The notes beneath the pieces are model-generated. The model saw nothing but the letters and a program-made list of their open reading frames with translations, ran no database searches and had not been told where the DNA came from. Below are positions 44,245 through 55,999 of a DNA stretch of 64,000 nucleotides, piece after piece. The position numbers and the translations under genes are program-made. The stretch covers positions 744,001 through 808,000 of the forward strand of contig NW_020312788.1 of assembly GCF_003265705.1 (NCBI RefSeq). Reading direction: 5' to 3'. Position 1 is the first letter of the stretch; every line of letters starts with the position of its first letter. Origin of the DNA: Callorhinus ursinus. Taxonomy: Eukaryota > Chordata > Mammalia > Carnivora > Otariidae.

Positions 44245-44660
44245 CTTTTCCAATTAATCTCTCCTTTCCCACAGAATCTTAAATTGCAACTTTGGCAATT
44301 TTGATTTGAATATTTTGAAAATCCACTACCATAAAATCACAATGTATCTTGGTTTTCTACTATTCTAGCACCCTGCTCTGTACATGGTAGGCGGCTCAAA
44401 CATTTCCTGAGTTGCGTGGGAGCAACAGTGAATCTGTTGCTACTAAGAGGCTTGGGTCAAATAATCTCTTAGGATCTTTTCCACTAAAATATTCAACAAA
44501 CAGTACAAATCACACATCTTCACCAATATATAATCTACCTGGAAAGCTATTTTTCAAATCATAAATCGTTTGGCAGCAGGAGGGTCCCTTTGGAGGGGTA
44601 TTCTACTTTTTCCAGCAGCTAACGCTTCTAGGGATCTAATTATTTTAGAGTGTATGGTAT
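44245..44660. other. No recognised feature
   Basis: Unique-looking sequence, no coding support. Confidence 0.3.
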
Positions 44661-44663
44661 GTA

Positions 44664-44665
<2 letters not shown>

Positions 44666-44710
<45 letters not shown>
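44666..44710 (+). repeat. (GT)n microsatellite
   Basis: About 22 uninterrupted GT units; the Cys-Val open frames crossing it are artefacts. Confidence 0.95.
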
Positions 44711-44713
<3 letters not shown>

Positions 44714-45019
44714 GTCTCAGACTAGGCCGATCTTTGCCGAGTCCTCATGGCATCTTAATCTATGTGCCAACTATACACACCATCAGTCCAATGAGGGATT
44801 TCCTTCTCGCTGTTCTTTCTCTGGCCAAGGAGGACATGAGAATAGCCAATTACCAGACTGATGAAATTCCATTCAGTTTAAGGGAAAGTTATTACCAATC
44901 CCTAAATCATTCTGTTCATACAAATAAAATACATAAAACAAAACTCTAAAATTATATACTATGTGATAAGTAAGACTCCTTCATCATACATGTGTGTGTG
45001 GAAATTGAGAGAGAGAGAA

Positions 45020-45116
45020 TTTTTTTTAAAGTAATCTCTACATCCAACGTGGGGCTCAAACTCACAACCCCAAGATCAAGAGTTGAATGCTCTACCGACT
45101 GAGCTAGGAAAGTGCC

Positions 45117-45118
<2 letters not shown>
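45020..45118 (-). mobile_element. Old short CAN SINE head
   Basis: 'cgtggggctcaaactcacaa' and 'gaatgctctaccgactgagc' are a tRNA-like head in reverse, followed by a GA microsatellite. Confidence 0.8.

Positions 45119-45154
<36 letters not shown>
45119..45154 (+). repeat. (GA)n microsatellite
   Basis: About 18 GA units abutting the SINE head. Confidence 0.95.
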
Positions 45155-45157
<3 letters not shown>

Positions 45158-46380
45158 TTTCAATCTAACCATTTAAATTTTTTACTTGCACAATAAAGCA
45201 AGGCCATTGGGCATGTGGTAGATTCGCTGTGCTCATGAACACAGCTTTCTACAAGACCTATAGAAGAGGTAAGCTTTGATGATGTTTATGTGTGGTACTG
45301 TGTGTTCATGTCAACAGTGTTTTATTATTATTTCCCTTCTCTCATAACCACAGAGTGAAGCTCCTACTAAACTTGGGACATTTTTGAGGTTAATATTTAC
45401 TTCATCTAAACATTCTATTTTAAATATAAAACCTGGACTCTGTACCAGAAACACTTTTTCAGTTACCCAATAACTTTACTTTTATCGGACAGTAATAAAT
45501 GGGATTTTTAAAAAAACTGCTTTTGGAATAGATGCTGAAAATTAGGGCATTGCTGCCTGGTTTTGGATTCAGTGACTTTCGAATACTTTTGGGCTACTCT
45601 AATTTAGCTGTCCCTTGAGAGTAATTATTATTTCACTCATAATGGCAATATTTTATGCTTGTTCAGTTAAGATGGGTTTTTAAGATACAGAAAGTATTAA
45701 TTTCTCTTGATATTTTAGAACAGTACACTCAGGTCTCAGCATTATTATGAAACACTGTAGTAGATGCCCTTGGGGCAGAGGCAAAGCAAAACCCGAGCCT
45801 GGGGCATCTCAGTGGGTCACCTACCGCCATCCCTCTCTCTGGCTGGGGGGGCCACTCTCTTGGTTTTTACCTCTGCCGAGTGGGTGGTCCCTGGGACTCC
45901 CATTCTAGCAGCAGGAGAGGGTTTTAATAACTTTCTATGTTATTTGTCATAATGGCAATATCACTCTTCAAACCTCAACAAATTAAGAATATGCTGGCTT
46001 AAATTTAAATCTAAAATGAAGAACTATATAAAATACTGGTGTGTTTTGTTCTCTATTACTGTAACTAATAATTGACAAAAATATTATTTCTCTGCTCTCT
46101 TGGCATAATATGAAGCGTTAATACCATTTTCTTCTAAAACCAGTGTAGGGAAAATGGAGTTTTTTAATTTTCTTATTTTGATTACAAAATAGTAAGAAGT
46201 CCAGCCCCCTGGCATGCACACAGGCATAGCTCTGGGACAGTAGGCAAAGGGTCTTGACTTACTCTGGGCCTCGTTGTTTTCAACCCTGAATTAAAGGATT
46301 TTTTTTTTTTTTTTTGCTTCTACTTTTCTTTCTAGTCTCCAACACACAGTAATAGCACTTTTTTGGGGATACGTTAAATT
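45155..46380. other. No recognised feature
   Basis: AT-rich unique sequence; the open frame at 45764-45952 (+) has no motif. Confidence 0.35.
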
Positions 46381-46384
46381 TGAG

Positions 46385-46738
46385 AAGTTTTTTTTAAAGT
46401 TTCAATTGTGGGAAAAACACATACAATTTATCATCTTAATCACAGTTCAGTAGTGTTAAGTATTCACATTGTTATGCAACCCATCTCCAGAACTTTTTCA
46501 TCTTGCAAAACTGAAATCCTGTACACCTTAAACAACTCCCCATGTCTCTAGCCCTTGGCAACCACCATTCTACTTATTTCTATGAGTTTGGCTACTCTGG
46601 ATATTTCATGTAAGTGGGGTCATATAATATTTGTCTTTTCATGACTGGCTTCTTTCACTTAGCTCAATGTTCCCAAGATTCAACTACATTGTAGCATGTG
46701 TCAGAATTTCCTGCTTTTTAAAGTCTGCAGTAATTACC
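46385..46738 (-). mobile_element. Old L1 3' fragment, reversed
   Basis: 'aaccaccattctacttattt', 'catgtaagtggggtcatat' and 'cttcacttagctcaatgtt'-type text belongs to old mammalian L1 3' regions in reverse. Confidence 0.75.
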
Positions 46739-46793
46739 CTTTTTTTTTTTAAAGAAAACTTGTGTCTGAAGGTAGATAAGATCATTAAATTTT

Positions 46794-46981
46794 TTTTTAA
46801 AGATTTTATTTATTTATTCGAGAGAGAGAGGATGAGAGATAGCATGAGAGGGAAGAGGGTCAGAGGGAGAAGCAGACACCCCGCTGAGCAGGGAGCCCGA
46901 TGCGGGACTCGATCCTGGGACTCCAGGATCATGACCTGAGCCGAAGGCAGTCGCTTAACCAACTGAGCCACCCAGGCGCCC
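46794..46981 (-). mobile_element. CAN SINE, well preserved
   Basis: Reverse-oriented SINE with exact 16-bp target-site duplication aagatcattaaatttt at 46778-46793 and 46982-46997. Confidence 0.95.
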
Positions 46982-47034
46982 AAGATCATTAAATTTTAAG
47001 AGAGAGCCTGGCCATGAAATCCAATCTCTTTTTT

Positions 47035-47160
47035 TATGGGTGTGAAAGCTAAGGCCTAGAGAAGTGACTCCTGCAAGGTCACCCAGCAGGTTAGCAGAGC
47101 GGACCTGGCCAGAACTCAGGCTCTGAGGACTTGCCTCGCAAGTACTCCTTCCACCTCAGG
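47035..47160 (-). repeat. MIR fragment
   Basis: 'agaagtgactcctgcaaggt' and 'cacccagcaggttagcag' are the MIR core in reverse. Confidence 0.8.
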
Positions 47161-47274
47161 AGACGAGGGGCTGCATTTCTGGACATTCTAAAAGAAAGGT
47201 GCAGGGTTTAAAATAACATTGGGTAGAAGGGAAAATAACATCGATTATGCTGGAAAACAAAGCGTGCCCCTGGG

Positions 47275-47445
47275 AATGTGGGGCAGACCTGTGGGAAGGG
47301 GTTGGGGCATGAGGAAGGGATGGGAGAGGAGGAGAGGGAAGACTGATATATAGAGGGGGGCAGTGAAATGGGGGGGAAGGGAAGAGTGGGGGGAGGGAGA
47401 ACAGAGCTTGTGAGGGGGGAGGAGACAGATGGGAACCCAGAGACA
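47275..47445 (+). repeat. G-rich polypurine tract
   Basis: A strongly strand-asymmetric purine run with many G3-G7 clusters, interrupted by few pyrimidines. Confidence 0.75.
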
Positions 47446-49325
47446 GGGAAGACCCAGATTTTAAAAGAAGCTGGTGAATAAATACAAATACCGCGGCCTA
47501 GAGCATCTAAATCAAGTTTACCTCAGGCTCACCTCCTCCAATCAGCTAAGTTTAGTGAAAAATCATGGAGTCTGCTATTGTCCCCCTCCACCCCCAACAC
47601 CTGTGTCCACATGCTCAAAATACCTGAAAATAGAATCAAGGCTTTAGGTCTTAGATTGCAAATGCCTAGTTAGGTAACACATTGATTGACACTCTGCCCA
47701 GTAAAGTACAATCAACCAAGTCTTCAACAACTGCAAATGATTTTATCAGACTTTCTTAGTTGGGAGCACAGTAGGGAGCTTGCTGGGATTTCTAGAATGG
47801 GCGATATTAATTGTGGAGTGACCAGAAAGGGGAAGCCCCGAGAAGGGACCCCTGTGTACTTGTGCCTGGATTTGGCTATAGGCCTGGGGATTTGGAGGCA
47901 GATTTGCCTTGACCAGAACAAGATGACTGTGGGCCCAGAAGTTCACATAATTTATGAAGATTTTACTTTTCAACCCAGTTAATTCCTTTCACAAGGAAGC
48001 TTTGTCCCAGATGATTCATAAATAGCGGGATCAGGCAACACATGTTACATAATCTGTGTTTTATAGACACCCAGAATGTATTTGTGCACACCCCCGAGAA
48101 CTGTAATTTGATGTTCATTTAGTTTGAGAATCTTTGTTTTCCAAGAACTAATTCTTCAAAGACTTGCAGAAGAGAGCAGAAGCAACCTTTATGGTGGACA
48201 CAATTTTCTTCCTCTCCCATGCTCTAACTCCTGGCTGGCTATAAAACTATCAGGCTCATTTCCATATCAAACAAAGAGGAGCCAGGAAAATACTCCCCTG
48301 ATTGACATAAAAAGGCACATTACTGGAGATTGTCTAAGAACTTGTTTTTATGGCCAAAATTAGCAAATTATTCACAGTAATAGGTGAGTTGGATGACAAT
48401 AGTGTTTAAGAGAACAAAGCTGCTCATTAGGACTTCGACCCCAACTCTGCCCCACAGTGGGTCCCCAGCTGCCAGAACATCTCTGAGCACAGACAGCCAA
48501 GAGGCTATAAAAAAGAAAAAGAGGCAGCCAGGAAGTCTGCCACTTACCCAGACGCAGCTACCAGAAAATGCATTCCAGGGCTCATTCCTGCAGCTGCCCA
48601 GAAGGCTCCGTGGGTGGCCACTGTGTTAATGTGGGGGCACACGTGGCTCCCATCTTGCTGGAGGTCCCAGGGAAACTGAGGAGCTTCAGATGCCCAATAT
48701 CTATTTCCTCTCTTGAATTCAAACTCTTGCGGAGGTTTTGGAGACTTTCAGCCGAAACCTGATCTGGCCAGGTGCCAAGCCTAAGCGCTTGATTTCTTGA
48801 CCTGCACTTAATCAATACCAATTTAATAACCCCTTTGAAGACATTCACGTGTGTTGGGTTGCAAGGTGGTGAAAACATGCCTGGCACCTTTCTGTATGAG
48901 ATCTGTCCCAGAGACAGTTTATCACATGGTAAATCAGGGTTAGCCAGTTGGGGCTCAGCCACCCTTCTTATGAGGCCATGGTAAAAGATTCGATAGACAA
49001 GGCCTTGAAAGTGGACCTGCTAACTGGGGCCTCCAGGAGGGGAAGAAAGTCTTAAGGCAGGACCAGCAATCTGTATGTGGGCATCTGGGCTCAGACTTCT
49101 AGAGGTAACATTAGCAAGGAGCCCGGCCAGACGGCCAGACTGGGGATTTATGCTGTTGCTGGCTGTTCATTCCCTCTGCCCCAGGACATAATTAATGAGG
49201 ACCTGTCTGGTGGCCTGGTCTCTCAGGGACTTGTCCTCTGTTGGGTGACAGCTAGGGGATCTCGTAAGCTTCCTCTTATGTTCTAATAGGGGCTCTCGAA
49301 GACAGTATCTCAACTCAGAGCATGC
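47446..49325. other. No recognised feature
   Basis: Moderate GC, no repeat recognised. Overlapping open frames at 47686-47982 (+), 48384-48629 (+) and 48582-48962 (-) have no family signature. Confidence 0.35.
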
Positions 49326-49329
49326 CTCC

Positions 49330-49475
49330 AACTGTAGGATTCCAGGCACTGGCTCAGAGGTGCTCACCTCCGGCTGTAGGTGGGAATCATTTGGGGAACT
49401 TCTCAAACATATTGATACCCAGGCCCCACCCCCGGACTAATTAGATCAGAATCTGTGAGGCCGGGCCATTGGCAT
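49330..49475 (-). mobile_element. MER5-like hAT MITE
   Basis: 'gtgggaatcatttggggaac' and 'attagatcagaatctgtgag' are the MER5 signature. Confidence 0.65.
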
Positions 49476-49477
49476 TT

Positions 49478-50105
49478 CAAAAAAAACTTTATTTTGAAAT
49501 AATTACAGGTGAATAGGAAGTTGCAAAAATAGTGCAGAGATGTGCCATTAACCTTCATCCAGTGTTCCCGACGATTATATAGCTACAGTACATAAACCCA
49601 GGAAACTGACACTGGTACGATGTCCCTGTGTCACATGGGCAGACTTGTGGGACGGCCAAAGCAATCAGGAAGCAGATCCATTTCATCATTGCACACTTCC
49701 TTCCTGCCACCTGTATGGTCCCGCCTGGGCCCCACGCCTGGCCGTCCCCAACCCCTGGCAACTGCCAATCTGCTCTTCACCGTTCTCATTTTGCCACTTT
49801 GAGAATATTATATAAATGGAATTGTACAGTGTGTGGCTTCTGATATTGACTTTTTTCACTCAGCATCACTGTGCCCGCCCTCGAGAGCTGTTCATGTCGT
49901 TGCACGAAACAGTAGTCGGCTCCTGTTCGTTGCTGCGTAGTGTTCCGTTGCACGGGTGTGGCTGAATTTACCCATTCACTTCTTGAATGACACGTTGGTT
50001 GTTTCCAGATTTTGGTTATTTCCAATAAGGCTGCTATAAAATTCACATATAGGGTTTTGTGAAGACATAGTTTTCATTTCTCTGGGGCAAATTTTCCCAT
50101 TCACT
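49478..50105 (-). mobile_element. Old L1 3' fragment, reversed
   Basis: 'ctttattttgaaataattac', 'atattatataaatggaatt' and 'aataaggctgctataaaatt' are old L1 3' sequence in reverse. It abuts the MER5-like element. Confidence 0.8.
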
Positions 50106-50199
50106 TCTCAGGTCATTTCAATAGGGAGCAGGGCTAGGAACTCACGGAACAGGGGAAAGTGAAAAAGTGGCTACCAGATGTCTCAAACATTTCTTAAAT

Positions 50200-50372
50200 G
50201 CTGTGTGGCGGGGAGTCTAGAAGAGTAAATAAGGGTGTGGGTGCTGGTGTCACCCTGCCTGGGCTCATACTCTGGCTCCACCACTTTAGGGCTTGACCTC
50301 GGTCTCACTAGCTCATCTATAAAATGGGACAGAAGCGCTAATCTCCGAGTAGTGTCATGAGCATGCAATGAG
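50200..50372 (+). repeat. MIR SINE
   Basis: 'ctcatactctggctccacca' and 'ctcatctataaaatgggac' in sense. Confidence 0.8.
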
Positions 50373-50374
50373 TA

Positions 50375-50735
50375 TTGCTACGGCCCGAACGTTTGTGCAC
50401 CCCACCCAAGTTCATATGTTGAAGTCCTAATCCCCAAGGTGATAGTATTTGGAGTGAGGCCTTTCAGAGGTAACTACTTTAGGTGAGGCTGTGAAGGTGG
50501 AGCCCCCATGATGGGATTCATGCTCCTGTAAGAGGAGACCAGAGAACTTTCTCTCCCCTTCTCTCTGCCATGTGAAGATACAGCAAGACAGCAACCCTCC
50601 GCAAACCAGAAGAGAGTTCTCACCAGGAATAGAAGTGGTGGGCACCTTGATCTTGGACTTGCTCAGCCTCCAGAACTGACATAAATTTCACTCAGTCTGT
50701 GGTATTCTGTTATAGCGGCCAAAGCTGACTAGGAA
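50375..50735 (+). mobile_element. MaLR (MLT1/MST-type) solo LTR
   Basis: 'catatgttgaagtcctaatc', 'tgccatgtgaagatacagc', 'cttgatcttggacttgct' and 'ctgttatagcggccaaagc'. A different subgroup from the LTRs at 11-14 kb. Confidence 0.85.
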
Positions 50736-50860
50736 ATAAAATTCAAGTATAATTCATGAAGAAGCTTAGAACATATTAATAGCTCAATAAATGTTAGCCC
50801 TATCATTGCTAGAAAGTGAATTTAGGTCACATGATTTTCTGGCTTTAAAACTCAATGGCT

Positions 50861-51054
50861 GGGGTGCCTGGGTGACTCAGTCGTTAAGTGTCTGCCTTCG
50901 GCTCAGGTCATGATCCCAGGGTCCTGGGATCAAGCCCCGCATCGGGCTCCCTGCTCAGCGGGGAGTCTGCTTCTCCCTCTCCCACTCCCCCTGCTGTGTT
51001 TCCTCTCTCGCTGTGTCTCTCTCTGTCAAATAAATAAAATCTTAAAAAAAAATA
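50861..51054 (+). mobile_element. CAN SINE
   Basis: 'ggggtgcctgggtgactcag' head and (AAAT)n tail. Target-site duplication aactcaatggct at 50849-50860, repeated with one mismatch at 51055-51066. Confidence 0.93.
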
Positions 51055-51232
51055 AACTCAGTGGCTATCACGACGCCTCCCCTTGGGTCTTATAGGCAAG
51101 CCTTAGTGCCACTTGGGCCATACCCCGCTGTGGACCTTTGGCTTGTGCTGAGTGCTGAGGTGAGTTATGGCACTTCCTCCTGAGAGCCGTACACTGGTTC
51201 CTGCCCCTCCGCTGAGCTCCACAACACCCTAG

Positions 51233-51425
51233 ACTTTTTTTTTTTTTAATATTTTATTTATTTATTTGACACAGAGAGAGAGAGCCAGCAAATGAGAGCA
51301 CAAGCAGGGGAAGCACACTCCCCACCGAGCAGGGAGCCCGATGTGGGGCTTGATCCCAGACCCTGGGATCATGACCTGAGTTGGAGGCAAATGCTTAACC
51401 GACTGAGCCACCCAGGTGCCCTCCC
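51233..51425 (-). mobile_element. CAN SINE
   Basis: Reverse-oriented SINE. Exact 11-bp target-site duplication caacaccctag at 51222-51232 and 51426-51436. Confidence 0.92.
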
Positions 51426-51436
51426 CAACACCCTAG

Positions 51437-51635
51437 CTTACCCATCTCCCTTACAAGACTTTCTGCTATATGTCACAACCGCCTCTTGATGTGGCTGCCT
51501 CTATCGTATTAATACTGTGAGCTCCTTGGTGGCTCCTTGGCAAAGGGCTTGCTCACTGTCAAATCTCCAGTGCTTAGCCTCATGCTTGTCAGTCCGTCCT
51601 CATTAAATACACGTTGACTGAAAGTACAAATAAAT
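51437..51635 (+). repeat. L2 3' end
   Basis: 'actgtgagctccttggtgg' and 'ttgactgaaagtacaaataa' fit a decayed L2 terminus. Confidence 0.45.
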
Positions 51636-51894
51636 GAACCAAGGGTTCTGTTATCGCGTGTGGCAGGAAAGGACTTAGCCCCCCCGTTCCCTGAGAAGGT
51701 CCCGATCTTCCCCTTATTTAGGGTGGTAGAGGAAGGGAGCCGGGGCAGAAGGCAGAGCCTTGCGTTAGTCTCTGGCTCCCCAGCTGGAGGTTTCGAGGCT
51801 ATATGGTTTATACTGTGAGCTCCCAAACTAAACATGACGGGCAGGCGATGCAGACAAGAACACCAGCATGAGGATCAGGAAGACCATCAGAACA

Positions 51895-52225
51895 GAAAAA
51901 CTGGGATTTAGAGTTAGAAGAGGGCATTTCATGCTGTGTGACTTGGAGTAAATCAAGTAACCTCTCGGCACCTGCGTTTATGAGGAAAACAATGGCTGTT
52001 AGACCTTGGGCCGGATTCTGGAGCCAGACTGCCTGGGTGTGAATCTCAGTACTGCCACTCACTTCTCTGTGACCTTGAATACTTAACCTCTCTGCGCCTC
52101 ATTTTCTCGTCTGTAACGTGGGGATAATAATAGTACCTACCTTACAGGGTGACGATGATTAAAACAGTTCATACATGTAAAAGGCTTAGAACACTGCCTA
52201 AATTACTGTTAATTAAAATTTTGAG
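51895..52225 (+). repeat. Two MIR copies in tandem
   Basis: A partial copy at about 51895-51990 ('gctgtgtgacttggagtaaa') and a fuller one at 52010-52225 ('ctgggtgtgaatctcagtac', 'aacgtggggataataatag'). Confidence 0.8.
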
Positions 52226-52229
52226 GACA

Positions 52230-55200
52230 CATAAATACAACAAGAACGAAGGATTGCTGTGACAATCAAAATCAAAGCCGTGTCGTTAATGATGCTGGCA
52301 AGGCTTCCTGAAAAAGACTTTGCTGTCTCTCTCTGCGTTCACTATGCCGCACTCTGGTAGGTATCTGGAAATTGGTGGAACTAGAGGAGGGAGCTGCTGG
52401 ACACCACGTAACCAATCCGCTCAGGAGGGACCAGAAGTTGCTACCATCTGATGTCTGTCTTGTGGCCGCATGGAAGGAGTTGGGGGTATAAGTCCAGTTC
52501 CTGGTGGACAGGTGTTGGAAACCCAGAGCCATCCTTACAGTTGGCACCCTTGGTGAGGTCTCCGCAGACGGGCAAGGATTAAGTCGAGGGGAGACGGAAT
52601 TGCTCTTCCACCCGGAGCCGGTGGCCCCAGCAGGGCAGGGCTGAGGCTGAATGACAGAGATCGGGCAACCAGAGTTAAAGCCTCCACTGTTCTCTGTGCT
52701 CTGCATCGCAGAGGAATTGCAAGTTCTGGTCCCCAGAGCAGTCAATCCAACAACTTTCACAGATACTGTCATATTCACATTATACTTCCATCTGGCCACA
52801 ACTGTTTCAAAGAATTAGAGGCCTCCCTTTTATTATCAAAAGAATAATATAATTAATGCAAAGTGTTAGGCTCTGAATTCTGCGGTCAGAAATGAAATAA
52901 AAAAGCGGTGCCCTGGACATTACCTTTTCTTTAGAAGTTTTTCTTTTTAGTCAAAGCAAAGAGAATGCCAGAAGAAAAGGAGTTTTGAGGTATCTTGCTC
53001 TTGTTTTCTATTAGGAGTTCAACTTTAGTGTATTGATTTTTATTAATATACAGAGATTTTCAGAACCCAAGTAGAGTGTATAGCCAAAATTATTGACATA
53101 GGAAGAAAACACCTCCCTCTGAAATTGAAACCACATGTACGTGTATGAGATGATTGCATCTTTGGAAATCTCTCAAATGACCAAGAAATTATTTGCATAT
53201 ATGGCTGATGAACCGTTTCTCCCAACTCTCATGTGAGCGTGTAACTAGCACAGGCTGAGCAGTATCTGAACGATTGGTGTTTAGCCTGCCCTGAGACAGT
53301 GTTGTAAGGTCAGAAGATCATGGTGAGCACAGGAGAATACTGGAAACAATCTTGAAGGATGAAGTATTTGTCAGTCATAGGAAGACGGTGCTCTGCCAGT
53401 GGACACAAGTGGCCTGCCTTCTAGGAGGACCTATCACCAGGTGGGGGGCAGTTGCGGGAGTTGGGGCAGACTCAGGTCAGCGAGCAAGAGGCTCTGCCCA
53501 CACCTTGTCTGGCCTGCCTTGTTTCTAAGACAGGTGGTTCTCAGCTGGAACTTTGAGAAATGTGCTTACTGCTCCTCTAACTTGTTGACTTCATCCTTCC
53601 CAGTCATCTTGATCTTTTAGAGTTTGCTCAGTGGGTTTTTCTACTGACAACAAATTGGTATCCTGTTTTATAAATCTGTCTTCTGCAAGATTAGGGAGAC
53701 AGAAGTTTCAACTTGCCTAAAGGCCTAGGTGTTCGGTGGAGGTGCCTAGGGGGTGTGGGGTTGGGAGCCAGAAGAGGGGGAGCGGAGTCCCTCTCTCAGA
53801 CTTTTGTGACTTCACAAGAAGGCAAGGCTCTTGACTTAAAACATTCTGAAAACTATTGGGTTATATTTATCAGTCAAGGTAGTCCTTCCCTTTTGAATGT
53901 TTGTAATTATGTTAATTGTAGCAATTAAACTAGAAAGAATTTATTTTTTGCATGCACTTCTAATTTGTTCACTAATTTGTTCAACTATTCCTTTAAATGG
54001 TAAGAATTTAACTGTTACTGATTATACAATTTAAGAAAAGAATTTTTCCTATTAGAGAATACCTTGTACAAACATAACGCGTTCTTGCACTGTTTTTTGT
54101 TTTTAATTCCAGAGTTTCCTGGATATTTGGAGAATTCTGAAATTAATGACATTTCTTGACAATCCTAAGAAAGTTTATAGGTCACTATTTATTTATTACC
54201 TTTTAATGGGCTTCATTATTTCATCATTCCTGGTTTTTCATCAGAATAAACTTTTGCTGTTGTCTTTGCTAGGAATGCTACAGTTCGCTATCTCAGGAGA
54301 GATGTTGTAGTAAGAAAAATGATGTCAAATATAGCATTTATTTATGGGAAAACATTTGAAGGAAGCAGCATGAATATGAGGGCTTCGTTTATTACCACCA
54401 CTGCTGCCCGAGTGGTACTGAGGATTCTTAGGATTGCTGCTCTGGGCGCTCCCTCTTCCGTGGGCTACCCTGCAGATCACTGCTGGGGCCATGGTCATGG
54501 CTGGGGCTCTGCTGGCGGCTGTGAGGGGACATGGTCAGCCCTGGCAGTGGGTGTCTAAGACCATGGCCAAGGCAGCAGGCTCTGGATGCTTACCTCACTG
54601 ACAGACAGGGAGCCTCCCGTTGTTAACCTGAAGACATTTAAAAGGGCCACTAGTCCCAAATCCCATGTTGTTCGCTAATCCCAGATCACCTGTCCATCTG
54701 ATCCTACTGAAAGACAAATAAAAGTATAATACTCTATAGAGAAACAGGTGAATTTTCCTGCACATGTAAAATCCATGAATTTGTTCATTCTTTTCTCATA
54801 CTCACGGTGAACTACATTTCTACATTCTGGAGAATCTGATGAATTGGTGGCAGTATTTAAATGGACTTTGGTACCTGTAGGTGGCTCATAAGACAGAAAT
54901 CAAGGTGTTGAAAATTTGGAGGTAGGGCCTGGAATTAGTTGACAAGATCCACATTTTAGCTATGAGATCAACCTAGTTTTCAGACAGTGTTAATGCTTCT
55001 GTTTCTATCATGTAAAGCTCCATTTCTTTATTCCCGCCCCCCCTCCCCCGGAAACTGTTTAGTCCTAATGATTTAGAAAAGCGCTCTAATGTATAAGGAT
55101 AATACATAGGATTTCTGGAAAGATCATACTTCAGTGAGGGGCTAATGGTATCTGTGTGAAATCAGTGACTGGAAAACAAAAAGGATGCAGCAAGAAGTCA

Positions 55201-55455
55201 GAGGTTTGCTAAGGGTCGCCGGGGAGGACTTGGAATTGCTTCTGGCTCTCTTCCTCAGTGGCTTTCCATGGAAAGGGGAGGGCAAGTCCCCCTCCTCTAC
55301 ATTTAATTGTCAGACTTATCTGCAGTATTTACATATTTTTTTTTAGTTGGATAGACCAAGCCTAAACATTCTGCGGTGGAGGTCTTTACGTCTACAAGCA
55401 TTCTTCTCACTCTTTACACAGTGAAGAAGTTACGAGGTTATGCAAGCTCTCAGAA
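52230..55455. other. No recognised gene or repeat
   Basis: Unique-looking sequence over 3 kb. The 175-codon open frame at 52272-52799 (-) is the longest outside the GC-rich zone but has no recognisable domain, signal peptide or splice context, so it is not called. Confidence 0.35.
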
Positions 55456-55459
55456 CTCT

Positions 55460-55560
55460 GGAGCCTGGTCTCTCATGTTCACCTCCGTGTATCTCCAGCT
55501 GCTGGCACAGCGCCCGGCCCATAGTAGGTGCTCACTAAACATGTGTTGCATGAATGGTGG
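55460..55560 (+). repeat. L2 3' end
   Basis: 'cagcgcccggcccatagtag' and 'gtgctcactaaacatgtgtt'. Confidence 0.65.
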
Positions 55561-55999
55561 TGTAGCGTTACAGACTAGAGAAATTACCCCCAAGGGAAAA
55601 ACTATAACTTGTCCAAGGCACTTCACAAATTATGGCAATTGGAGAATGAGAAATGGCATTGTTAATTTTGGAGACCAGACTGAAGACTGAACTGACTTAT
55701 CCTAGATGACTGAGCTAACTTATTCCAGGTAGAATTCTTTATTATTCCTTTCTCTATCACCTACACCTTTCTAACTGTTTAGAAGACATACATTACTAGC
55801 AGTCCCCAAATAAGCAAGCTGCAAACTAAGCAAAGTTTACTAAATATAATGAAAATTTGCACATGTTTTAGACATCTAAAAAGGTGTGTCTCATTTCTCC
55901 TAATTTAAAAAAGTTTATCTTTTGTTTAATTTATTTAATGCAGACACTCTCGGATCTGTAATAGGCCTGTCCATAGAATAAAGCTTTGTCAAATGGAAG

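Noticed and set aside
44650..44949. Cys-Val-repeat protein
   Set aside because: Translation of a (GT)n microsatellite; the same applies to 62157-62423.
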